64,000 bases of DNA from Dryocola sp051297175 (GTDB taxonomy: Bacteria > Pseudomonadota > Gammaproteobacteria > Enterobacterales > Enterobacteriaceae). Position 1 is the stretch's first letter; every line of letters begins with the position of its first letter. The position numbers and the translations under genes are program-made. Positions 54,349-62,144 of the stretch are shown piece after piece. The notes under the pieces were generated by a model. The model worked only from the letters and a program-made list of their open reading frames with translations. It did no database searches and was not told the origin of the DNA. The DNA is taken from positions 4,154,001-4,218,000 of the forward strand of contig NZ_JBINNY010000001.1 of the NCBI RefSeq assembly GCF_051297175.1. The letters run 5' to 3'.

Positions 54349-54822
54349 CTAGGGTTGAGCAAGGTATTTATTAACTATATCCGGGTCTGGCATCGTGAAA
54401 TCGAGCGTTATGGGTAAGTGACCTTTACGGTAGAGAAAAATACCGCAGGAAAAATCCATTTGCGGTTGTATCCGATCGGTATCGAAAATTATCCGGCGGT
54501 TATCAGCTAAGGTGATTAAGAAACGGTGCTGATCACTTTTGATGACAGGTACATGTACCGACTCAAAAAAATCGTATTGGTTCATGGCGTAAAACGCCCA
54601 ATCGTCCATTACGGTGCTGTAGTCTTGCGCTTCAGTTGAGTTTTCATCAGCAAATTCTTTAACTGGCGGAGTAATCAGGACCGCGGTCGTTTCTTTTAAC
54701 TCCAGCACATCATCAGGAACAGTCGCTTGTGTAAAGGGCTCATATTTTGTGACCACAGTTTCAGCCCTGGCGCTAAGAGTGACCATCAAAGAGAGATAGA
54801 AGAAAAGAATTCCTTTCAACAT
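54349..54822 (-). CDS. Hypothetical exported protein
   Basis: A 157-aa protein that I do not recognise. A signal peptide (MLKGILFFYLSLMVTLSARA) is followed by an acidic domain with TTAVLITPPVKEFADENS, DDWAFYAMNQYDFFESV and RRIIFDTDRIQPQMDFSCG; there is one Cys. Its ATG directly abuts the stop of the upstream gene (no gap), so the two are almost surely translated together. Base composition is A/T-richer than the flanking core genes. It belongs to an accessory block not present at this site in E. coli. Confidence 0.72.
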   Translation of the reverse strand: MLKGILFFYLSLMVTLSARAETVVTKYEPFTQATVPDDVLELKETTAVLITPPVKEFADENSTEAQDYSTVMDDWAFYAMNQYDFFESVHVPVIKSDQHRFLITLADNRRIIFDTDRIQPQMDFSCGIFLYRKGHLPITLDFTMPDPDIVNKYLAQP

Positions 54823-55623
54823 TTACTTTGCTTCCTTTAAAAGAAATAGATTATCCAACAAGAGTGGCGTGTGATGCCGCTGGCTTAATGCCAATAATAG
54901 ATCCCCACCGACGGTGACTTTTTTGCCGATAAGGTCTTTCAATGATTCACGTTCTTCTGCGGTTAAAACCAACTGCATTTGCCGATTCCAGTCTGAATTA
55001 TGCTTATCCGCATCTCTGACACAGGCGAATGGGCTATCTGGATTAATGACCCAGAATATTTCGCCATTATTATTTTTTTCTTCAAGCGTGCCGCTCAGTA
55101 GTACGGAATCACCTTCCAGCGCGCATCGTTGCTGGCTCTTTTCTAGCTGAGTGACAAGGAAATCGTTGGTAAGCTCATCATGGATGTTTACACAGGCTGA
55201 AAAGGATGTTTGCTGACTCAATACCGCTGGCGCTGGCGTCCATTTCCTTCCCGTTTCTTTCTTTAAGATGGTTTCCACAGAGCTTTCTTCATAATTGTAA
55301 GGACTGGAAATGTCACCGCTGGCGTGGCCACAAAAATAGGCGTAATCGTTAGTGACACATAGCCGATTCACAATAAATTTTACTGTGGGAATATCGCCGT
55401 TTAATTGGTGCTGATTGCTATCACCAACGTAGCTTGCACGCAGGCTATCCAGAATCTCTTTTCTTCGCGGGTCCGATTTACCTACCGGCTGGCAGATTTC
55501 CTCCCGGTTCATATCTGCTGCCATTTGTTGACGATTATTATCAGCTTTGGGTAATAAAGCTATATTCTCGGCAAATGAATTGCCGACAACCATAAACATA
55601 AAAAATAAATAACGAAGCATCAT
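54823..55623 (-). CDS. Exported protein of unknown function, DUF4431-like
   Basis: A 266-aa protein with a signal peptide (MMLRYLFFMFMVVGNSFA). The C-terminal part (about residues 170-260) has an OB-like beta pattern, VLLSGTLEEKNNNGEIFWVI ... PFACVRD ... GKKVTVGGDLL, that resembles DUF4431; this is by eye. Six Cys in the mature part suggest disulfides. The middle part (residues 80-150) is unassigned, containing CVTNDYAYFCGHASGD. ATGATG offers two starts. It is divergent from the next gene with about 55-70 bases between. Confidence 0.7.
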   Translation of the reverse strand: MMLRYLFFMFMVVGNSFAENIALLPKADNNRQQMAADMNREEICQPVGKSDPRRKEILDSLRASYVGDSNQHQLNGDIPTVKFIVNRLCVTNDYAYFCGHASGDISSPYNYEESSVETILKKETGRKWTPAPAVLSQQTSFSACVNIHDELTNDFLVTQLEKSQQRCALEGDSVLLSGTLEEKNNNGEIFWVINPDSPFACVRDADKHNSDWNRQMQLVLTAEERESLKDLIGKKVTVGGDLLLALSQRHHTPLLLDNLFLLKEAK

Positions 55624-55692
55624 GGTTCCATCGATAAAAAAAATCCTGAGATTATAATAAACGTTATTGTCTCTATCGTGAGTCTGATTTTA

Positions 55693-56667
55693 ATGCTTCG
55701 CTTTATATTTATTTTCAATTTATTGCTGATAACGTCCAGCCCTGCCTTTGCCAATGATAGCGCGTGGGGAGATATAAATGGCTCCATTCAACTGTTAAAA
55801 CAAAATGATGTCAGTATGGCGAAAGAACGCCTCCTGATCGGAACCGATCGTATAAATGTCGATTACGTTTTTATCAACCGCAGCAAGCAAGACATCACGG
55901 TCCCCGTGAGCTTTCCTATGCCAGAAGTGGTGCTGTACTCCCCCGTCGATCGTTCTGCGGGCATTATGAATTTTAAATTGAGTGTGGATGGCAAACCTGT
56001 GGCAACAGAGTCCCGCTGGGTCGTCACGCGCATTGATAATAAGGGAAATAAAAAGGAGGACATCACCGCAAAGGTAGCTCAGGCAGGCTGGAGCGTTGAG
56101 AAATTAATCGCGGTTTTCCAGAGTGATTCTCCGGTCGACACGCTCCCGGAAGGGCTTCTGCCCTTACCTGCGCAATGGGTTATCGACGGGCTGCCGCAGT
56201 TTACTATCCAGCAGCATTTTGTCTGGCAGCAGCGCTTTCCGGCGCAAAAAGAAGTGGTGATCCACCATTCCTACACCCCCAGTACATCCGGCGGAGTACC
56301 GACAGCGCTTAGCTATATTATGGGTGACGAAAAGAATAATCTTGCTGGCGATGAATGCCTAACGCCGACAAGCCTGGAGCAGTTACAACGCCTGGATAAG
56401 CAGCTACAAAAAATTGAAGGGCAAGAAGAGGGTCAAATTGGCTGGGAAGAACTGAGGTATATCCTGACGACCGGTGCGAACTGGAAAGATAGCGTTATTG
56501 GTGATTTCACGCTGCGTATCCATAAAAACGCACCGCAGGATGTGGTTGTGACCTGCTTTAAGCACCCGATGAAGCAGGTGGATGATACAACCCTTGAGTT
56601 CCATCAAAAAAATTTCCAACCGGAAGAGGATCTAAAAATAACAGTCTATTCAGATGCCTTCAGATAG
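55693..56667 (+). CDS. Exported protein of unknown function, DUF4424-like
   Basis: A 324-aa protein from ATG 55693 (a GTG five codons earlier is possible but has no clear ribosome site). The signal peptide MLRFIFIFNLLLITSSPAFA is followed by NDSAWGDINGSIQLLKQNDVSMAKERLLIG, the typical opening of DUF4424 proteins. The body is beta-rich (INVDYVFINRSKQDITVPVSFPMPEV). Function is unknown. It is convergent with acnB and divergent from the DUF4431-like gene; the two may act together in the envelope, but that is only an inference from layout. Confidence 0.75.
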   Translation: MLRFIFIFNLLLITSSPAFANDSAWGDINGSIQLLKQNDVSMAKERLLIGTDRINVDYVFINRSKQDITVPVSFPMPEVVLYSPVDRSAGIMNFKLSVDGKPVATESRWVVTRIDNKGNKKEDITAKVAQAGWSVEKLIAVFQSDSPVDTLPEGLLPLPAQWVIDGLPQFTIQQHFVWQQRFPAQKEVVIHHSYTPSTSGGVPTALSYIMGDEKNNLAGDECLTPTSLEQLQRLDKQLQKIEGQEEGQIGWEELRYILTTGANWKDSVIGDFTLRIHKNAPQDVVVTCFKHPMKQVDDTTLEFHQKNFQPEEDLKITVYSDAFR

Positions 56668-56674
56668 CATGAAA

Positions 56675-56703
56675 AAGGGAAGCCCGCTGGCTTCCCTTAA
56701 TTT
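56675..56703. terminator. Bidirectional terminator between the DUF4424-like gene and acnB
   Basis: AAGGGAAGCC-CGCT-GGCTTCCCTT with A-run on the left and AATTTTATT on the right, between convergent genes. Confidence 0.85.
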
Positions 56704-56705
56704 TA

Positions 56706-59303
56706 TTACACGGCGGTCTGGAAAATCACCCCGTCGGCTTTCTCGGTGTACTGAGAAAGCTGGTCGAAGTTCAGATAACGGTAGGTGTCTACCGCCGTCT
56801 TATCGACCTGCGCCATAAAGGTTTGGTACTCGTCAGGCGTTGGCAGTTTACCCAGCAGAGAAGCCACGGCGGCAAGCTCGGCGGAGGCCAGGAAGACGTT
56901 TGCACCGGTCCCTAAACGGTTAGGGAAGTTACGGGTAGAGGTGGAAACCACCGTCGCGCCGTCTGCCACACGCGCCTGGTTACCCATGCACAGGGAACAG
57001 CCTGGGATCTCAATACGCGCCCCGCTCTTGCCAAAGACGCTGTAATAGCCTTCTTCGGTGAGCTGTGCGGCATCCATACGCGTTGGCGGCGCAACCCACA
57101 GGCGGGTCGGCAGCTGGCCTTTGTGGCTGTCCAGCAGCTTACCGGCGGCGCGGAAGTGGCCGATGTTGGTCATACAGGAGCCGATAAACACTTCGTCGAT
57201 TTTCTCGCCCTGAACGTCAGACAGCAGGCGCGCGTCGTCCGGATCGTTTGGCGCGCACAGGATCGGCTCTTTGATATCGTTCAGATCGATGTCGATCACG
57301 GCCGCGTATTCCGCGTCCGCGTCGGCTTCAAGCAGCTGCGGATCGGCCAGCCATTTTTCCATGCCCTGGATGCGGCGCTCGAGCGTGCGGCGGTCGCCGT
57401 AGCCTTCGGCAATCATCCACTTCAGCAGCACGATGTTGGAGTTCAGATACTCTTCGATCGGCTCGCGGTCGAGCTTGATGGTACAGCCTGCGGCAGAACG
57501 CTCGGCGGAGGCATCGGTCAGCTCAAACGCCTGCTCAACTTTCAGCGTCGGCAGCCCTTCGATTTCCAGGATGCGGCCGGAGAAGATATTTTTCTTACCT
57601 TTCTTCTCAACGGTCAGCAGGCCCTGCTTGATGGCATACAGCGGAATGGCGTGAACCAGGTCGCGCAGGGTGATCCCCGGCTGCATTTTGCCTTTGAAGC
57701 GCACCAGCACGGACTCTGGCATATCAAGCGGCATCACGCCGGTTGCCGCAGCAAACGCCACCAGGCCGGAACCCGCCGGGAAGGAAATCCCGATTGGGAA
57801 ACGGGTGTGGGAGTCACCGCCGGTACCCACGGTATCCGGCAGCAGCATACGGTTCAGCCAAGAGTGAATAACGCCGTCGCCCGGACGCAGGGACACGCCG
57901 CCACGGTTCATGATGAAGTCCGGCAGCGTGTGGTGCGTGGTGACGTCCACAGGCTTAGGATAGGCCGCGGTGTGGCAGAAGGACTGCATCACCAGGTCGG
58001 CGGAGAAGCCGAGGCACGCCAGGTCTTTCAGCTCATCGCGGGTCATTGGGCCAGTGGTGTCCTGAGAGCCCACGGAGGTCATTTTTGGCTCGCAGTACTG
58101 GTTCGGGCGAATGCCTTCCACGCCACACGCGCGGCCAACCATTTTCTGTGCGAGCGAGAAGCCACGGGTGCTGGCAACCACGTCTTTCGCCTGCACGAAC
58201 ACGTCGCTTTGCGGCAGATTCAGCGCTTCACGCGCTTTGGTTGTCAGGCCACGGCCGATGATCAGCGGGATACGGCCGCCGGCGCGAACTTCGTCCAGCA
58301 GCACGTCGGTTTTCAGCTCAAAGTTAGCGATAAGCTCGTTGGTGTCGTGGTTACGCACTTCGCCTTTGTACGGGTAGATGTCGATAACATCGCCCATGTT
58401 AAGGCCGTTCACGTCTACTTCGATTGGCAGAGCACCGGCATCTTCCATGGTATTAAAGAAGATTGGCGCGATTTTGCCGCCGAGCACCACGCCGCCGCCG
58501 CGCTTGTTCGGTACGTTCGGGATGTCGTCGCCCATGAACCACAGCACGGAGTTGGTCGCCGATTTACGGGAAGACCCGGTGCCCACTACGTCGCCAACAT
58601 AGGCCAGCGGGAAACCTTTTTTGTTCAGTGCTTCAATCTGCCTAATCGGGCCGACGCTGCCAGGCTGGTCCGGCTCAATGCCTTCGCGGACGTTTTTCAG
58701 CATCGCCAGAGCGTGCAGCGGAATGTCCGGGCGTGACCATGCGTCCGGCGCCGGAGACAGGTCATCGGTGTTGGTTTCGCCGGTGACTTTGAAAACGGTA
58801 ACGGTAATTTTTTCAGCAAGTTTAGGACGAGACAGGAACCATTCTGCGTCAGCCCAGGACTTCAGCACCTGCTGCGCGTGGACGTTGCCCGCTTTCGCTT
58901 TTTCTTCTACATCGTAGAAGTTATCGAACATCAGCAGCGTGTGGGACAGCGCTTTAGCCGCAATCGGGGCCAGCTTTTCGTTATCCAGCGCGTCAATCAG
59001 CGGGTGAATGTTGTAACCGCCCTGCATGGTGCCCAGCAGTTCGACCGCTTTCTCAGGGGAGATTAATGGGGAGGTGGCGTCGCCTTTGGCGAGGGCAGCC
59101 AGGAAACCGGCTTTAACATAGGCGGCTTCATCAACGCCTGGGGGTACACGATTGGTAATCAGATCTAACAGAAATGCTTCTTCACCCTTAGGCGGAGTTT
59201 TCAGCAGCTCAACCAGTGCGGCCATTTGGGTTGCATCAAGAGGTTTTGCAACAATCCCTTCTGCGGCACGTTCAGCTACGTGCTTACGGTATTCTTCTAG
59301 CAC
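56706..59303 (-). CDS. acnB: Aconitate hydratase B
   Basis: AcnB interconverts citrate and isocitrate in the TCA cycle, also acting on 2-methylisocitrate and binding mRNA as apo-protein in E. coli. The GTG start (VLEEYRKHVAERAAEG, read as Met) has GAGGAGAACC just upstream and gives 865 aa, the E. coli length. An N-terminal HEAT-like domain (1-160) is followed by the swivel domain and then domains 1-3. The 4Fe-4S cysteines appear in SCMTNIGHF and PGCSLCMGNQ near residues 710 and 770. It has a sigma-70 promoter and a Cra-like site upstream. Confidence 0.97.
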   Translation of the reverse strand: MLEEYRKHVAERAAEGIVAKPLDATQMAALVELLKTPPKGEEAFLLDLITNRVPPGVDEAAYVKAGFLAALAKGDATSPLISPEKAVELLGTMQGGYNIHPLIDALDNEKLAPIAAKALSHTLLMFDNFYDVEEKAKAGNVHAQQVLKSWADAEWFLSRPKLAEKITVTVFKVTGETNTDDLSPAPDAWSRPDIPLHALAMLKNVREGIEPDQPGSVGPIRQIEALNKKGFPLAYVGDVVGTGSSRKSATNSVLWFMGDDIPNVPNKRGGGVVLGGKIAPIFFNTMEDAGALPIEVDVNGLNMGDVIDIYPYKGEVRNHDTNELIANFELKTDVLLDEVRAGGRIPLIIGRGLTTKAREALNLPQSDVFVQAKDVVASTRGFSLAQKMVGRACGVEGIRPNQYCEPKMTSVGSQDTTGPMTRDELKDLACLGFSADLVMQSFCHTAAYPKPVDVTTHHTLPDFIMNRGGVSLRPGDGVIHSWLNRMLLPDTVGTGGDSHTRFPIGISFPAGSGLVAFAAATGVMPLDMPESVLVRFKGKMQPGITLRDLVHAIPLYAIKQGLLTVEKKGKKNIFSGRILEIEGLPTLKVEQAFELTDASAERSAAGCTIKLDREPIEEYLNSNIVLLKWMIAEGYGDRRTLERRIQGMEKWLADPQLLEADADAEYAAVIDIDLNDIKEPILCAPNDPDDARLLSDVQGEKIDEVFIGSCMTNIGHFRAAGKLLDSHKGQLPTRLWVAPPTRMDAAQLTEEGYYSVFGKSGARIEIPGCSLCMGNQARVADGATVVSTSTRNFPNRLGTGANVFLASAELAAVASLLGKLPTPDEYQTFMAQVDKTAVDTYRYLNFDQLSQYTEKADGVIFQTAV

Positions 59304-59406
59304 GACGGTTCTCCTCGCTCTCATTGTCATTGTGGCGCCAGGCTTAATCTCTTCACGCTCCTGTGAGACAGCAGTTTGTAGGGTAAATGCCCGGATCCGC
59401 GACGGC

Positions 59407-59435
59407 AGCATAGCAGGATTTCAGGGGGGTGTTAA
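59407..59435 (-). promoter_or_regulatory. Sigma-70 promoter of acnB
   Basis: On the minus strand: -35 TTAACA, 17-base spacer, -10 TATGCT, about 100 bases above the GTG start. Confidence 0.7.
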
Positions 59436-59466
59436 TCCGTTTACAAAAAAGCAACATTAAATCCTT

Positions 59467-59480
59467 GCTGAATCGTTACG
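59467..59480. promoter_or_regulatory. Cra (FruR)-like operator upstream of acnB
   Basis: GCTGAATCGTTACG matches the Cra consensus (GCTGAAWCGWTTCA) in its left ten bases. It lies about 67-80 bases above the expected acnB start of transcription, an activating position. Otherwise the 510-base acnB-59814 gap is A/T-rich toward its right end and I see no other gene in it. Confidence 0.5.
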
Positions 59481-59813
59481 GACAAAAGATTACTTTTTGA
59501 TATGACCGTCGGGGCGGTTTTTGGTCGATTGGCAGGTTGTATTTAACACTGCCAAAACGACTCATAACGGCATCACGATGCAATATCACAACAGCTCAGA
59601 ACTGTCCATTTAATGAACGATTCGCCATAAGCGCCCCCTTCTATGTGATATTCTGCTCCAGAACCCCTTTAATACGACCTGTTGAATATTAAAGAATCTT
59701 AAGCCAGCTATCATTCAATATTTACATCCTACCAGTAAAGACTGCTTTATTATAAAGGGTCGCGAAGAAAGTAAGCAGGTTAGGGATATCACTAATTTAA
59801 TAGGGAGAATGAA

Positions 59814-60449
59814 ATGAATATCATACAGAAAAGATCGTTCCGCTTTTCGCAATATGCACTTCAGAATAATGGAGGCTGGTGTTATGGAATTAGTACAGCA
59901 ATTCTTACTCACCTTCATGAAAATATCGACGGGGTTATTTCACCCAATGAAGCCTACGGCTATACGGAAACCTACGCCAGAATGTTGAAGTCATCCTATA
60001 ACAAGGTGATAAGCAGCATTACCCCGGGGTTTCATGCCCTCCGGAAAAGTATTTTTGCCATCCAAAATGATCAAAACAATCCTTTCAAAAAACCGGGAGC
60101 GAATGTATATAGCTTTGACAGATGTGGCAGCTGTGTGCTTTTGGTAAATATTAATAGCTCAAACTTGGGGTATGGCGATTTATTCCAGGGACGTTTTTCA
60201 TTTTTTAGCGAACCCGCCAATCATGCAGCCGTTATTATTTGGGCACCGAATGAGATTTTCATTTTTGATCCAAACTGCGGTGGCGTTTTATTCACATGGA
60301 ATGGGGGCGACAGTTCACAGAGCATGCCGAGGATTATAGATATGATGTTGGAGCAAATGTACTGCCTTTACGATCGAATGCAGGGTGCCCGTAAGGCGAA
60401 TGCGGTGTCAGGTTTGATCCTTGATAAACTTTGTTTTGGTCGTGTTTAA
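59814..60449 (+). CDS. Putative YopT-like (C58-type) cysteine protease
   Basis: A 211-aa protein with a GGGAG ribosome site. No signal peptide or membrane segment. A papain-like triad is visible: Cys23 in NGGWCYGIS, His137 in PANHAAVIIW, and Asp152 in FIFDPNCGG. Gln17 sits six residues before the Cys, as in papain. The NHA...FDPN.G pattern is characteristic of YopT/AvrPphB-class (C58) proteases, many of which are injected effectors or toxins. The gene is A/T-rich against its neighbours and lies where E. coli has yacH, so it looks acquired. Target, secretion route and activity are unknown; assignment is by motif only. Confidence 0.68.
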   Translation: MNIIQKRSFRFSQYALQNNGGWCYGISTAILTHLHENIDGVISPNEAYGYTETYARMLKSSYNKVISSITPGFHALRKSIFAIQNDQNNPFKKPGANVYSFDRCGSCVLLVNINSSNLGYGDLFQGRFSFFSEPANHAAVIIWAPNEIFIFDPNCGGVLFTWNGGDSSQSMPRIIDMMLEQMYCLYDRMQGARKANAVSGLILDKLCFGRV

Positions 60450-60501
60450 ACCTATCTGCAAAATTTGGCTGGCACGGAACTCTCTTTCTGGCGCGTAAAA
60501 G

Positions 60502-60526
60502 AAAAAAACGGCCCCGCAGGGCCGTT
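60502..60526 (-). terminator. Intrinsic terminator of lpd
   Basis: On the minus strand AAACGGCCC-TGCG-GGGCCGTTTTTTT, beyond the lpd stop. Confidence 0.9.
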
Positions 60527-60543
60527 TCGTCAAACGCGGAAAG

Positions 60544-61968
60544 TTACTTTTTCTTCGCTTTCGGGTTTGGCAGGTCGGTGATGCTGCCTTCGAAGATCTC
60601 AGCGGCAAGGCCAACGGACTCGTGCAGAGTCGGGTGCGCGTGGATGGTGAGCGCGATGTCTTCAGCGTCACAGCCCATTTCAATAGCCAGACCGATTTCG
60701 CCCAGCAGCTCGCCGCCGTTCGTCCCGACAATCGCACCACCGATAACGCGGTGAGTTTCTTTGTCGAAAATCAGTTTGGTCATGCCGTCCGCGCAGTCGG
60801 AAGCGATAGCACGGCCAGAAGCAGCCCACGGGAAGGTGGCGGTTTCGTAGCTGATGCCTTTTTCTTTCGCTTCTTTCTCGGTCAAACCAACCCATGCAAC
60901 TTCTGGTTCGGTATAGGCGATGGATGGGATCACTTTCGGGTCGAAGTAGTGTTTCTTGCCCGCGATAACTTCAGCGGCAACGTGGCCTTCGTGAACACCT
61001 TTGTGAGCCAGCATCGGCTGACCAACGATATCACCGATAGCGTAGATGTGCGGCACGTTGGTGCGCATCTGCTTGTCAGTGCGGATGAAGCCACGGTCGT
61101 CAACTTCAACGCCAGCAGCGCCCGCATCCAGCAGCTTACCGTTAGGTACGCGGCCGATAGCCACCAGAACCGCGTCATAACGCTGTGGTTCTGCCGGCGC
61201 TTTTTTACCTTCCATCGTGACATAGATGCCGTCTTCTTTGGCTTCAACCGCGGTCACTTTGGTTTCCAGCATCAGATTGAACTGCTTGCTGATGCGCTTG
61301 GTGAACACTTTCACCACGTCTTTGTCGGCAGCCGGGATCACCTGGTCGAACATTTCAACCACGTCAATCTCTGAACCCAGCGCATGGTAAACGGTACCCA
61401 TTTCCAGACCGATGATACCGCCGCCCATAACCAGCATACGTTTTGGTACGGATTTCAGCTCCAGCGCGTCGGTGGAATCCCATACGCGTGGGTCTTCATG
61501 CGGAATGAACGGCAGCTGAATCGGACGGGAACCCGCCGCGATGATGGCGTTATCAAAGTTGATGGTGGTTGGGCCGTTTTCGCCTTCAACAACCAGGGTG
61601 TTAGCGCCGGTGAATTTGCCCAGGCCGTTAACAACTTTAACTTTACGACCTTTCGCCATACCGGACAGGCCGCCAGTCAACTGGTTGATTACCTTTTCTT
61701 TCCAGGTACGGATTTTGTCGATGTCGGTTTTTGGCTCGCCGAAAACGATGCCGTGTTCAGCCAAAGCTTTCGCTTCTTCGATCACTTTAGCAACGTGCAG
61801 CAGGGCTTTAGAAGGGATACAACCAACGTTCAGGCAAACACCGCCGAGGGTGCTGTAACGTTCAACGATTACGGTTTCCAGACCTAAATCCGCGGCGCGG
61901 AATGCTGCGGAATAACCTGCCGGGCCTGCCCCAAGTACTACGACCTGAGTTTTGATTTCTGTGCTCAT
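60544..61968 (-). CDS. lpd: Dihydrolipoamide dehydrogenase (E3)
   Basis: Lpd reoxidises lipoamide for pyruvate dehydrogenase, 2-oxoglutarate dehydrogenase and the glycine cleavage system. It is 474 aa. FAD-binding VVVLGAGPAGYSAAF, redox disulfide GGVCLNVGCIPSK (Cys near 45 and 50), NAD-binding MGGGIIGLEMG, and the dimer-interface active site HAHPTLHE near residue 444. Two Met codons in tandem (MMSTEIK) leave the start ambiguous by one codon; MSTEIKTQ is the conserved one. It has its own promoter downstream of aceF. Confidence 0.98.
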   Translation of the reverse strand: MSTEIKTQVVVLGAGPAGYSAAFRAADLGLETVIVERYSTLGGVCLNVGCIPSKALLHVAKVIEEAKALAEHGIVFGEPKTDIDKIRTWKEKVINQLTGGLSGMAKGRKVKVVNGLGKFTGANTLVVEGENGPTTINFDNAIIAAGSRPIQLPFIPHEDPRVWDSTDALELKSVPKRMLVMGGGIIGLEMGTVYHALGSEIDVVEMFDQVIPAADKDVVKVFTKRISKQFNLMLETKVTAVEAKEDGIYVTMEGKKAPAEPQRYDAVLVAIGRVPNGKLLDAGAAGVEVDDRGFIRTDKQMRTNVPHIYAIGDIVGQPMLAHKGVHEGHVAAEVIAGKKHYFDPKVIPSIAYTEPEVAWVGLTEKEAKEKGISYETATFPWAASGRAIASDCADGMTKLIFDKETHRVIGGAIVGTNGGELLGEIGLAIEMGCDAEDIALTIHAHPTLHESVGLAAEIFEGSITDLPNPKAKKK

Positions 61969-62020
61969 CATGACCTCTTAATTTATACCCGTCGTCCACC
62001 GGGTCGTTCTATCCGCCCGC

Positions 62021-62049
62021 ATTTTACAAAATTGTTAACAATTTTGAAA
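62021..62049 (-). promoter_or_regulatory. lpd promoter with a 20-base perfect palindrome
   Basis: On the minus strand: -35 TTTCAA, 17-base spacer, -10 TAAAAT. The spacer and its edges form CAAAATTGTTAACAATTTTG (62027-62046), an exact palindrome. The GTTAAC core fits ArcA-type sites; E. coli lpd is repressed by ArcA and, as I recall, has nearly the same promoter. Confidence 0.7.
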
Positions 62050-62114
62050 CAACAAACGGCTCATGAATTTTTGCTTACGCCAGCAACCTCAACAACATCA
62101 TGAGATTATCAGAA

Positions 62115-62138
62115 AAAAGCCGGCCGTTTGGCCGGCTT
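62115..62138 (-). terminator. Terminator of aceF
   Basis: On the minus strand AAAGCCGGCC-AAAC-GGCCGGCTTTTTT, directly after the aceF stop, separating aceEF from lpd. Confidence 0.9.
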
Positions 62139-62144
62139 TCTGGC

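Noticed and set aside
57123..58736. 537-codon open frame antisense to acnB
   Set aside because: Antisense shadow of a conserved GC-rich gene; no motif, no ribosome site.
59458..59813. A small RNA gene in the acnB-59814 gap
   Set aside because: I see no convincing promoter plus terminator pair; the one short hairpin near 59505 (ACCG/CGGT with TTTTT) is too weak to call.
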